From JADJPO01 sp963825645 (GTDB taxonomy: Bacteria; Actinomycetota; Actinomycetes; Actinomycetales; Kineosporiaceae), in the NCBI GenBank assembly GCA_963825645.1, contig CAWGTT010000001.1, positions 1 to 64,000 of the forward strand: DNA of 64,000 nucleotides, written 5' to 3'. The position numbers were made by a program, and so were the translations under genes. Positions 17,222 through 25,924 of this stretch are shown one piece after another. Position 1 is the first letter of the stretch, and each line of letters begins with the position of its first letter. The notes under the pieces were generated by a model that was not told where the DNA came from, made no database searches, and saw only the letters and a program-made list of their open reading frames with translations.

Positions 17222-17665
17222 ATGGAGTTCGACGAGTCGGTGCGCATCGCCGTGCCAGCAACGAAGGTCTTCGCGTTACTCGCAGACGTCCAGCGAACTG
17301 CTGTCTCGCCCAGGGTCCCCGGTGGCCGCGATGGAGAAGATCCCGCCCGGGCCGACCCGGATCGGCACCCGCTGGCGTGAGGTGATCCGGCTCGGGCGTT
17401 GGTTCCGGATGACGATATGCAGTGGGGTCGCGATGTTGAGTCGGACCGGGTGCTGGGCGAGCGTTTCCGGGGCCCGGGCATGCGGGGCACGCTCGTGTAC
17501 TCCCTGCGGTCCGACGACGGGCACACGGTCCTTCGACAGTAGGAGCGCATGGTCACCGTGGGCTGGCTACGCCCGTTGGGCCGGATCGTCGAGCGCATGC
17601 TCAGGCCGCGTCTGCACAGCCGGCTGCCGGACCTGCGCCGCATCCTGGAGGTGACGTCGCCGTAA
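17222..17665 (+). pseudogene. SRPBCC-family (polyketide cyclase/START-like) protein, multiply frameshifted
   Basis: ATG 17222 opens MEFDESVRIAVPATKVFALLADVQR, a standard SRPBCC start. The frame then shifts: SPVAAMEKIPPGPTRIGTRWREVIRLGRWFRMTI is in another frame, and GERFRGPGMRGTLVYSL...DGHTVLRQ in a third, ended by TAG. GWLRPLGRIVERMLRPRL follows. The order of segments matches one gene broken by at least two indels and a stop. Members bind small hydrophobic ligands. Not functional here. Confidence 0.75.
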
Positions 17666-17783
17666 GCCTGACCGGGTCCGCCCGCTCGGGCAGCGGGCCC
17701 ACCTGGAAGCGCCAGCTGGCGGACTGGGACGATCCCTGATCCAGGTGGAGATCGGCGTTCAGGTGGGGCGGTTTGCGGGCACC

Positions 17784-19175
17784 ATGGTCGTCATGAATGA
17801 GCTGGTCTTCCGTACGATCATCGAGCCGTTCCGGATTCACTCCGTGGAGCCGATGCGGATGACGACCCTGGAGCAACGACGGGCGGCGCTGGAGCGGGCG
17901 GGCTACAACCTGTTCAAGGTGGACGCCACGGATGTGCTGATCGACCTGCTCACCGACTCAGGGACCGGCGCGATGAGCCGGGACCAGTGGGCGGCGATCC
18001 AGCACGGTGACGAGTCGTATGCCGGATCGCCCTCGTACTACGTCTTCCGGGACGCCGTGCGCGAGTTGTTCCCCTTCGAGCACGTGATCCCGACTCACCA
18101 AGGTCGCGCGGCCGAGAAGATCGTCTTCACCGTGCTCGGAGGGCCCGGGAAGGTGGTGCCGAACAACACGCACTTCGACACCACGCGGGCCAATGTGGAG
18201 TACACCGGGGCGCAGGCCGTCGATCTGGTCATCGCGGAAGGGCGCGAACCGAGGGCCGATCATCCGTTCAAGGGGAACATGGACGTCGAGGCGCTGGACG
18301 ATCTGCTCCGCGAGCGGGGGGACGACGTCCCCGTCGTCTTCGTGACGGTCACCAACAACAGCGGGGGTGGGCAGCCGGTCTCGCTGGCTAACCTGCACGC
18401 TGTCCGCGAGGTGTGTGACGCCCATGGCAAGAGACTGTTCCTGGACGCCTGCCGCTTCGCGGAGAACGCCTGGTTCATCCGCCAACGGGAGCTCGGGCAG
18501 GCCGGCCGCGACGTGGTGGACATTGTCCGCGAGATGGCGTCTCTGGCCGATGGCATGACGATGAGCGCCAAGAAGGACCCCATGGGCAACATCGGTGGAT
18601 GGCTTGCCATGGACGACGACGAGCTGGCCCGCGAGTGCCGCAACCTGCTCATCCTCACCGAGGGCTTCCCAACGTACGGCGGGTTGGCCGGCCGGGACCT
18701 GGAGGCGCTGGCCCAGGGGCTGCGCGAGGCCATTAGCCACGACTACCTGCGGTACAGGATCCGTTCGACCGGGTATCTCGGTGAGGCCTTGCAGCGGGCC
18801 GGCGTCCCGGTGCTGACCCCGATCGGCGGGCACGCGGTCTACCTGGACGCCCGAGCACTGCTCCCGCACATCCCATCGCTGCAGTACCCCGGTCAGGCGC
18901 TCGCGGTCGCCCTCTACGAGGCAGGGGGAGTACGCAGCTGTGAGATCGGCACGGTGATGTTCGGCCGCCGGCCCGACGGTTCGGAGTCGCCGGCCGCTCT
19001 CGATCTGGTGCGGTTGGCCATCCCGCGGCGGACGTACACGCAGAGCCACATCGACTACGTCATCGAGGTGTGCGAGCACGTGGCCAACGAGGCCGGTGAG
19101 CTGACCGGTTATCGGATCGTGGACGAGCCCCCCGCGCTGCGCCACTTCACCGCCACCTTCGAGCCGCTCGGCTGA
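17784..19175 (+). CDS. tnaA: Tryptophanase (tryptophan indole-lyase)
   Basis: 463 residues from ATG 17784; ATG 17793 (NELVFRTIIEPFRI) is as likely, and neither has a strong ribosome site. It is a PLP enzyme of the beta-eliminating lyase family (tryptophanase/tyrosine phenol-lyase). The PLP lysine lies in MSAKKDPMGNIGG (about Lys264); other marks are THQGRAAEK, NNTHFDTTRANVE, FLDACRFAENAWFI and EGFPTYGGLAGRDLEALA. The C-terminal PPALRHFTATF has His where E. coli TnaA has the Trp-specificity His463 (LRHFTAK) and tyrosine phenol-lyase has Phe. That supports tryptophan cleavage to indole, pyruvate and ammonia. No tnaC leader or tnaB transporter is visible. A broken gene precedes it and protease debris follows. 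Confidence 0.87.
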   Translation: MVVMNELVFRTIIEPFRIHSVEPMRMTTLEQRRAALERAGYNLFKVDATDVLIDLLTDSGTGAMSRDQWAAIQHGDESYAGSPSYYVFRDAVRELFPFEHVIPTHQGRAAEKIVFTVLGGPGKVVPNNTHFDTTRANVEYTGAQAVDLVIAEGREPRADHPFKGNMDVEALDDLLRERGDDVPVVFVTVTNNSGGGQPVSLANLHAVREVCDAHGKRLFLDACRFAENAWFIRQRELGQAGRDVVDIVREMASLADGMTMSAKKDPMGNIGGWLAMDDDELARECRNLLILTEGFPTYGGLAGRDLEALAQGLREAISHDYLRYRIRSTGYLGEALQRAGVPVLTPIGGHAVYLDARALLPHIPSLQYPGQALAVALYEAGGVRSCEIGTVMFGRRPDGSESPAALDLVRLAIPRRTYTQSHIDYVIEVCEHVANEAGELTGYRIVDEPPALRHFTATFEPLG

Positions 19176-19424
19176 CTGATCGCCGACCGGTACGACAGCT
19201 GCGGATCATGAGGAGGGGGTTCGTCTCTGGCCCAGGCGCGTAGGAGCGGCGTACCGCGTCGTTTGCTCCTCGGTCAGGCAGCCCAGTTCGTAGGCGGCGG
19301 CGAGCCTGTCGTCGACACGTGCCGGCGCCAGCCGCCGCAACCCGAGTCTGCGGACCATGTCGACCTCGTGGTCGAGCAGGCGGGTGGCGTGGAATCCCCG
19401 CAGCGGCCACCGCAGCTAAGGCTG

Positions 19425-20237
19425 CTACGACATCTCCAGGCCTTTGCCCGACATCCAGGGGTGAGCGTCCCCACGAGACGCTTCAAGGGTCCTCAGTCCC
19501 GTCGACCGGGTCCAGGACTGCCGGCCGCTGCCTCTTGGGGGGCTGATGTGGCGCATGTCGACCAGGCCGGCGCCTTGGGCCTGCGCGTCAGCGGCCGGCA
19601 GTGGCCGGGCGTTCGAGCGCAGGAAGAGCTTGACCTGGTTGGGGGTCAGCGACGGTGCCGACTCCAGCAGCATGGCCGCACAGCCCGACACGAACGCGGC
19701 GGCCTGGGAGGTGCCGCTGCCGCGGAAGAACCGATTGTTGATCGCGCCGGTCGACCCATGCTGAGTGTCGATGTAGGAGCCGGGTACGCGCAGGCTCTGG
19801 ATGTGGGCGCCGGGGGCGACGAAATCGGGGTTGCGCACGCCGTTGCCGCGGCTGGAGAAGGCCGGGATCGTGTCGTTCTTCAGTGTTGCGGAGTCGTTGA
19901 GGTCGTCGGCGCCGACGGCGATCACGAACGGGTCGCTGGCCGGGTTCGTCAACCGGCCGTCGGCCGCGCCGGAATCACCGGCGGAGGTGACCACCACGAT
20001 CCCTGACCGCCAGGCCACCTCGGCCGCGTAGGCCAGCGGGTCCGAAGTGTAGGCCTGCGTGGAGTTGGTCCCGAACGACAGGTTCAGCACCCGGATGTTC
20101 ACCCCCGGGTCGTGGGCGTGCTGGACCACCCAGTCGATCCCGGCGATGACCTGGGAGACGTCGGAGTTGCCGTGCGCGTCGGCGACCTTGACCGACACTA
20201 TTCGTGCGTCAGGTGCCCACCCCGAGGAACGGCTGTC
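19425..20237 (-). pseudogene. S8 protease, N-terminally truncated third copy
   Basis: On the minus strand SSGWAPDARIVSVKVADAHG is followed by SDVSQVIAGIDWVVQHAHD, LNLSFGTNSTQAY, TSAGDSGAADG and FFRGSGTSQAAAFVSG, closely matching the proteases at 6684 and 8510 from the APDARIV motif onward. An in-frame stop lies just upstream, and the catalytic Asp and His region is absent. The oxyanion Asn position reads AGDSG instead of AGNSG. The C-terminal linker is frameshifted (TLEASRGDAHPW) and no Trp pentads follow on this strand. Not a working protease. Confidence 0.85.
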
Positions 20238-20293
20238 GGCCCGTCAACGGCCGCCCTCCGGCACTCGTGGTCTCCGGCGCACGACCAACGCAG

Positions 20294-20310
20294 CTACCCA
20301 TAGGGGGTAT
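20294..20310. promoter_or_regulatory. CsoR-like operator palindrome, site 5
   Basis: CTACCCATAGGGGGTAT has perfect TACCC-N5-GGGTA arms. It is 57 bp upstream of the S8 protease remnant on the minus strand. Unlike sites 1-4 it has no tRNA-Tyr fragment nearby. Confidence 0.4.
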
Positions 20311-20504
20311 GTGGCTCGTCACGCAAGAAGCCCCCACAACGTTGCCGCGTATTCGCCACCGACATCCGGATTCGTACCGTTAGACGGACTGGCTCCGAGT
20401 AGGGCGCCGACGATCGAGAAGGGAGACCGCATTTTCAGGCGTCATCGAGCTGACCAGACCCGAGACTTGACCGCCAGGCTTGCGGCGCCTGGTCGAGGTG
20501 CAGC

Positions 20505-20825
20505 CGCCATGGAACGGATCCGACTGCGCGGCCGACCTGTGGTCGAGAGTGGCGTGACCCTGTCGGGGGAGCAGGACGCCATGGCCGGACGTTCGACGCG
20601 GACGCCATGGCAACCCTCCAGGCCGCCGGGAGTAGCTGGGCCGGCGGGACCTGGAACGGCTCCAGCTGGGCCGGAAGCAGTTGGGCGGGCTCGTCCTGGG
20701 CCGGGTCCTCGTGGGCCGGCTCCAGCTGGGCTGGATCGTCCTGGGCCGGGTCGTCCTGGACCACGGGGACGTGGAAGGGGTCCTCCTGGGCGGGGAAGGC
20801 CTGGGCCGACAACCAGTGGTCTTGA
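20505..20825 (+). pseudogene. S8 protease Trp-pentapeptide tail, detached and frameshifted
   Basis: ESGVTLSGEQDAMAG corresponds to the conserved DGVxLTGEQDIFG linker. After a frame change near 20590, FDADAMATLQAAGSSWAGGTWNG leads into about 12 Trp pentads (mostly SSWAG) ending NQWS and a stop. It is the C-terminal end of a protease like those at 6.7-10.1 kb, but it lies on the strand opposite the catalytic remnant at 19425-20237. The third gene was therefore broken and rearranged, or two different copies left one piece each. Confidence 0.85.
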
Positions 20826-21406
20826 CCACGTTGAGGTGAATCGTCGTCCACACCTGCCGATGCGATGGGCAAGGCGCCCGGACGGCGGGCCCGCCGCAGC
20901 AGCGGTTGGCCCGCCGCCGTGCCGCCGTCGCGGGCACGTCACGTGATGGGCAGGAGCGGGGACGGGAGGTGACCGTCCTTGAGCTGGGTTCGCAGACCGT
21001 CCGCGGCGGTCGGCGCGCTGGCGATGGTCGCCGGATCTGCTCACCGTCTCGGCTGTGATGTGGTCCACGACCCCGATCGGCACCGGGCCGCTGCTCACCC
21101 CGAGGGTGACGGCAAGTGGCTGCTCCGCACCTGCGACACCACGCTGACGCCCCGTGCCGCGCTCACCCAGCCATCGCGGTCGGGCTCGTCGCCAATGCTC
21201 TCGCAGCAGCCAGGAGTAGCCCTGACCAGGTGACGTTCCTGCATCACCTCGTCCGGAGACCCCCGTCCCCGCTCCAGCACTCGCGCTCAAGAGCTCGAGG
21301 GCCTGGGTCCCTCCGCCGGCTGCCCATCCGTGGAAGGATTCGTACCTCCGATCCCGCGCCCGAGCGCGCGGCCGGCCGACAACCTGTGGATCCTGCGGAG
21401 GCTTAG
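20826..21406. other. Non-coding or decayed stretch
   Basis: Apart from the AbiEi scrap listed separately I see no gene. The sequence just before 21407 (CCTGCGGAGGCTTAG) supplies the ribosome binding site of the lactate dehydrogenase gene. Confidence 0.5.
21095..21280 (-). pseudogene. AbiEi antitoxin C-terminal scrap
   Basis: On the minus strand IGDEPDRDGWVSAARGV parallels LSDEPERDGWVGAARAV near the C-terminus of the AbiEi at 4656-5369. The DNA also matches (CACCCAGCCATCGCG, GGGCTCGTCG in both). Only this short end remains and no abiEii follows. It suggests a second AbiE module once occupied this end of the island. Confidence 0.5.
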
Positions 21407-22345
21407 ATGACGAAGGTATCGATCGTCGGGGCAGGTGCCGTCGGAACCGCCATCGCCTATGCCGCCCAGATCCGGGGCCTGTGCCGCGAACTGGCGCTGT
21501 TCGACCTCAACGCACGAAAGGTGCGCGCGGAGGTGCTCGACCTCAACCACGGCATGCAGTTCACCCCGATGGCGCAGATCACCGGGGGAGACGACCTGGA
21601 GGTCTGCGCCGGCTCGGACATCGTGGTGGTCACCGCCGGGGCCAAGCAGAAGCCCGGACAGACCCGCCTCGACCTGGCGGCGGCCAACGTCGCCATGTGC
21701 CGTGACCTGGTGCCGCGCCTGATGGCCACGGCGCCGGACACGATCCTGCTGCTGGTCACCAACCCGGTCGACGTGGTCACCTATGCGGCGCAGAAGTACG
21801 CCGGCCTGCCGTCGAACCGGGTCTTCGGCTCGGGAACCGTGCTGGACTCGTCGCGGCTGAGGTTCCTGATAGCCCAGCACACCGGTGTCGCCGTGCAGAA
21901 TGTGCACGCCTACATCGCGGGCGAGCACGGTGACTCCGAGGTCCCGCTGTGGTCCACGGCCACGATCGGTGGAGTCCCCGTTCAGGCCTGGGCGCCGGAG
22001 GGCGGGTCGCCGGTGGACGAGGAAGCTCGGGCTGCGATCCACCGCGCGGTCGTCGGGTCCGCCTACGAGATCATCGAGGGTAAGGGGGCGACCAGCCTGG
22101 CGATCGGACTGGCGGTCTCCCGGATCCTCGAGGCCGTTCTGAACAACGAGCATCGCGTCCTGCCGGTCAGCTCCCGGCTCGACGGCGTCCACGGGCTGTC
22201 CGACGTCTGTATGTCCATGCCGGCCGTTGTCGGGCGCACGGGCGTCGAAAGCGTGCTGCCCACCCCGCTCAGTGACTCCGAGCTCGCCGAGCTCACTGCC
22301 TCAGCGGCCACTATCACTGAGGCCGCTCGCACTCTCGGCCTGTAG
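21407..22345 (+). CDS. ldh: L-lactate dehydrogenase
   Basis: 312 residues, preceded by GCGGAGG. The Rossmann motif GAGAVGTA is at residues 7-14, with the NAD-binding Asp in LALFDLN. The substrate loop AKQKPGQTRLD carries Gln (lactate) rather than the Arg of malate dehydrogenases, plus the catalytic loop Arg. TNPVDVVTY, GTVLDSSRLR (Asp and substrate Arg) and the active-site His in AGEHGDSE complete the set. It interconverts pyruvate and L-lactate with NAD(H) in the cytoplasm. The FNT-family channel gene is convergent, only 15 bp away, and could carry the product. Length is normal for the family. Confidence 0.93.
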   Translation: MTKVSIVGAGAVGTAIAYAAQIRGLCRELALFDLNARKVRAEVLDLNHGMQFTPMAQITGGDDLEVCAGSDIVVVTAGAKQKPGQTRLDLAAANVAMCRDLVPRLMATAPDTILLLVTNPVDVVTYAAQKYAGLPSNRVFGSGTVLDSSRLRFLIAQHTGVAVQNVHAYIAGEHGDSEVPLWSTATIGGVPVQAWAPEGGSPVDEEARAAIHRAVVGSAYEIIEGKGATSLAIGLAVSRILEAVLNNEHRVLPVSSRLDGVHGLSDVCMSMPAVVGRTGVESVLPTPLSDSELAELTASAATITEAARTLGL

Positions 22346-22360
22346 CGGCGACAGACAGTT

Positions 22361-23206
22361 CTAGCTGCTGCGCGAGTACTTGGCGTCGTCGTTGACGTAG
22401 GCGTAGTACAGACCGATCAAGAGTCCACCGCCGACAAGGTTTCCGGCGAGCGCGACGGACACGTTCGCGACGGCGAGCCCGAACGAGATGCCTGTCTTGA
22501 GGCCGACGATGCTGAACAGCACCGTGTTGGCCACGGAGTGCTCGAACCCCATGAAAGCGAAGATGAACACCGACATGATCATGACCAGGCTCTTGGTCAG
22601 GTCGTCCTTGATCAAGCCGTTGTATACCAGCAACATGGCCAGATTGATCATGAGGTTGCACAGGATGGCACGCACGAACAGGTCGCCCAATCCTGAGGCG
22701 CCGCCGGAGACGTAGGAGAGTTTGTGCTCCACGCCTTCCTGCATCGCCTCGAGCGCGGCGCCGTCCGCAATCGAGCTGAACCTGACCAGGACGGCGACGA
22801 ACAGGCCGCCCAGCAGATTGCCCAGGTAGCACAAGCCGAGCAGGCGCAGTGCCCGGGACCAACTGGTGCGCCGGTAGTAGGCACCGATCGAGACGATCAT
22901 CATGTTCGAGGTCAGCAGTTCGGACTTCGTGTAGTAGATGAAGACCAGCGCCCAGCCGAAGACCATGGCGCCGAGCAGCTTGCCGATCGGGCGCAGGGTC
23001 GAGTCGCCGGCCGGGATGGCATCGAAGGCCGCGATCATCGTGAAGTTCATCCCGTAGAGCAGGCCGATGATGACCCCGGCCATCGCCGCCCGCTGGAGGT
23101 AGCGGCGGGTGAGCGCCCCGGACATCTCCGTCTTGCCTTCGAGCGCCTCGAGCACCGTGCTGATGAACTTCTTGCCCGGGAAGAGCTGCTGGGTGCTGGT
23201 CGCCAT
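22361..23206 (-). CDS. Formate/nitrite transporter (FNT) family channel
   Basis: 281 residues from ATG 23206; an upstream in-frame start at 23242 lacks support. Six hydrophobic segments are visible (for example AMAGVIIGLLYGMNFTMIAAF, LLGAMVFGWALVFIY, LLGLCYLGNLLGGLFVAVLV and AGNLVGGGLLIGLYYAYV). FNT landmarks are ELLTSNMM in the second repeat and GFEHSVANTVLFS with the central pore His. FNT proteins form pentamers and move formate, nitrite, hydrosulfide or lactate with protons. Next to ldh and the nifJ/tnaA genes, export or import of lactate or formate is the likeliest role, but substrate cannot be read from sequence. Confidence 0.9.
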   Translation of the reverse strand: MATSTQQLFPGKKFISTVLEALEGKTEMSGALTRRYLQRAAMAGVIIGLLYGMNFTMIAAFDAIPAGDSTLRPIGKLLGAMVFGWALVFIYYTKSELLTSNMMIVSIGAYYRRTSWSRALRLLGLCYLGNLLGGLFVAVLVRFSSIADGAALEAMQEGVEHKLSYVSGGASGLGDLFVRAILCNLMINLAMLLVYNGLIKDDLTKSLVMIMSVFIFAFMGFEHSVANTVLFSIVGLKTGISFGLAVANVSVALAGNLVGGGLLIGLYYAYVNDDAKYSRSS

Positions 23207-23370
23207 GGGTCCAGCCTCGCGCGCGTCCAGATCACGTACCACGGTCTTCCGGCGTGCACCATGGCGGACGACCGACCTCTGTACATGACCGCGAGGCGAC
23301 GAGACCGGGACGGTAGGCCTTGCGTTCGCTTTCCCACCCGTCTCGCCATCGCGAGCCGGTTCCTGCCACG

Positions 23371-23830
23371 GTGGAGCGCCTGAGCGACGGCCTACGTGAC
23401 CTGCGCTTTGGATCCTTCATCACCTCGACCAGCCAGGCCCCGGACGCCGCCGTGAGGCTGGCGCAGCTGTCCGAGGGATCTCGGACAGGACCTGGTGACC
23501 TTCCAGAACCATCCCTATCAGCCCCGGTTCCTCGACACGTGGACCCTGCTGAGCTTCGCCGCGGTGCGGACGACGAAGATCCGCCTCGTGGCCAACGTGA
23601 TCAACCTGCCGCTACGGCCTCCCGCCATGCTCGCCCGCACCGCCGCCAGCCTCGACCTGCGCAGCGGTGAGGTGTGCTCCGCCTGATCAACATCTCGGGC
23701 TCCCTCGCCGACGGAGGCAGCGGACCGATCACCGGCTCTCCCGCGCGGTGGGCGCAGCAGCTTGCCGAACTTGCTCTGGGCAAGGGTTCACCACCTCATC
23801 CTCGCGGCTGACTACCCGGAGGATGGAGAC
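23371..23830 (+). pseudogene. LLM-class flavin-dependent monooxygenase, decayed
   Basis: GTG 23371 begins VERLSDGLRDLRFGSFITSTS, then after a shift FQNHPYQPRFLDTWTLLSFAA, VINLPLRPPAMLARTAASLDL, and later GPITGSPARWAQQLAELALG and LAADYPE in different frames. These are the N-terminal, middle and C-terminal signatures of bacterial luciferase-like monooxygenases, but the internal roughly 120 residues are missing. At least two frameshifts are present. Confidence 0.75.
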
Positions 23831-24017
23831 CGTGGTCTCCGCGTGCTCCAGGGCGAGGGTGACGTCGTCGGGGTGGCCCTTGAGCGGTTGATGATGTTCG
23901 GCGAGGGCTGGTCAGTCGATTTCGTCGCCCCTCGACCCGGCGTGTACCCTGGTCAACCGCTGCCCGGCGCTCGAATCCGCGCGGCACCGCACCACACAAA
24001 CGCAGTACAGCATTCCT

Positions 24018-24090
24018 GCCCCAGTAGCTCAGTCGGCAGAGCGTCTCCATGGTAAGGAGAAGGTCTAGGGTTCGATTCCCTACTGGGGCT
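24018..24090 (+). tRNA. tRNA-Thr (GGT)
   Basis: Complete cloverleaf of 73 nt. The acceptor stem GCCCCAG pairs with CTGGGGC, the anticodon stem is TCTCC/GGAGA with loop ATGGTAA (anticodon GGT), and the T-loop is TTCGATT. CCA is not encoded. It marks the left edge of the conserved rpmG locus. Confidence 0.95.
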
Positions 24091-24128
24091 CAGCGGCTCG
24101 TACCGGTTAGCCGAGGCGAGCCGGCAGC

Positions 24129-24204
24129 GGCGGAGTAGCTCAGTCGGTAGAGCAAGCGGCTCATAATCGCTGTGTCGTGGGTTCAAGTCCCGCCTCCGCT
24201 ACCA
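24129..24204 (+). tRNA. tRNA-Met (CAT), elongator type
   Basis: The acceptor stem GGCGGAG pairs with CTCCGCT (one G-T pair), the D-arm is TAGCTCAGTCGGTAGAGC, and the anticodon loop CTCATAA gives CAT. The T-arm is GTGGGTTCAAGTCCCGC. ACCA is encoded at 24201-24204. It lacks the initiator-type unpaired first base with certainty only by pairing, so elongator is preferred. It lies 54 bp upstream of rpmG. Confidence 0.93.
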
Positions 24205-24258
24205 AGATCGCCCGACCCGGTCCCCGAGACACCGCCCCACCCGAGAGAAGGCAGCACC

Positions 24259-24429
24259 GTGGCCAGCAAGACCCAGGACGTCCGCCCCAAGATCACAATG
24301 GCGTGCACCGAGTGCAAGGAGCGGAACTACATCACCCGGAAGAACCGGCGCAACGACCCGGACCGCATGGAGCTGGCCAAGTTCTGTGCGCGGTGCGGCA
24401 AGCACACGCCCCACCGTGAGACCCGCTGA
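24259..24429 (+). CDS. rpmG: 50S ribosomal protein L33
   Basis: 56 residues from GTG 24259 with GAGAGAAGG upstream. A zinc ribbon (CTEC...CARC) and the closing KHTPHRETR are typical of the zinc-containing L33. It is part of the large ribosomal subunit near the E site. The position after tRNA-Thr and tRNA-Met and before hadA/hadB is the conserved actinobacterial order. It is followed by a terminator at 24467-24503. Confidence 0.95.
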   Translation: MASKTQDVRPKITMACTECKERNYITRKNRRNDPDRMELAKFCARCGKHTPHRETR

Positions 24430-24466
24430 CCCATATCGTCCGGCGCCAAGGCGCCAGGTCACAGCG

Positions 24467-24503
24467 AAGGCCGCTCCCATCACCGGTGGTGAGGGCGGCC
24501 TTT
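24467..24503 (+). terminator. Terminator after rpmG
   Basis: The arms AAGGCCGC and GCGGCCTT enclose a further partly paired CATCACC/GGTGGTG and end in TTT. It sits 37 bp after the rpmG stop. Confidence 0.6.
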
Positions 24504-24621
24504 GTCACGTCAATCTCCCTGGCGTCGTGCCGCCAGGAGATGACAAGGTCCGGGTGCGCCCCGGCAGCGGGGGATCGCGACAGGGGCGTCCGCAGACGCC
24601 TGGCCAGGCGAGGAGGCGTTC

Positions 24622-25446
<825 letters not shown>

Positions 25447-25480
25447 GCAGCAACGCGCTACGAGGCTAGGAGTGGCACTG

Positions 25481-25924
25481 GTGGCGGTGGACACGGCGCA
25501 TGCCGGCAGGGTCTATCCGCCCGCGGCGGTCTACGAGGTGGGCCGGGAGAAGATCGCGGAGTTCGCCGCGGCGATCGGCAGCGGTGACCCCGCCCACCGT
25601 GACGTTGAGGCCGCCCGTGCGCTGGGCCACCCGGACGTCGTGGCGCCGCCCACCTTCGCGGTGATCGTCGCGCAGCGTTGCGAGGCCGCCTACGTCGCCG
25701 ACCCGGCATCGGGAATCGACTTCACCCGGGTCGTGCACGGCGAGGAGAAGTTCCACCATCACCGTCCGATCGTGGCCGGCGACCGGTTGGTGCCGGTCCT
25801 GCACGTCGACTCGGTAAGGGTGATGGGCGGGCACGGCATGGTGACCACCCGGGTGGAGATCGCCGACGACGCCGGCGAGCCGGTCAGCACCGTGATCTCG
25901 ATGCTCGTCGTGCGAGGTGGCTAG
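25481..25924 (+). CDS. hadA: MaoC-like (R)-hydroxyacyl-ACP dehydratase, subunit A
   Basis: 147 residues from GTG 25481, preferred because AGGAG (25468-25472) lies 8 nt upstream; GTG 25472 overlaps that site. A single hot-dog domain of the N-terminal MaoC (FAS1-dehydratase-like) type: VYEVGREKIAEFAAAIG, DVVAPPTFAVIV, VHGEEKFHHHRPIVAGD. This subunit lacks the catalytic Asp/His pair and gives substrate binding in a heterodimer with HadB. The stop overlaps the hadB start (TAGTG). In mycobacteria the complex dehydrates 3-hydroxyacyl-ACP in fatty/mycolic acid elongation. In other actinobacteria the role is assumed to be fatty-acid related. Confidence 0.85.
   Translation: MAVDTAHAGRVYPPAAVYEVGREKIAEFAAAIGSGDPAHRDVEAARALGHPDVVAPPTFAVIVAQRCEAAYVADPASGIDFTRVVHGEEKFHHHRPIVAGDRLVPVLHVDSVRVMGGHGMVTTRVEIADDAGEPVSTVISMLVVRGG

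Noticed and set aside
16886..17380. Plus-strand 164-codon frame upstream of the SRPBCC remnant
   Set aside because: It crosses into the SRPBCC pseudogene in its own frame, but its first two thirds show no resemblance to a protein and no ribosome site.
19206..19424. Minus-strand coding-like stretch (LLDHEVDMVRRLGLRRLAPAR...) next to the S8 remnant
   Set aside because: It looks protein-like, but has an upstream stop and no start codon in context, and I recognise no family, so it is not listed as a gene.
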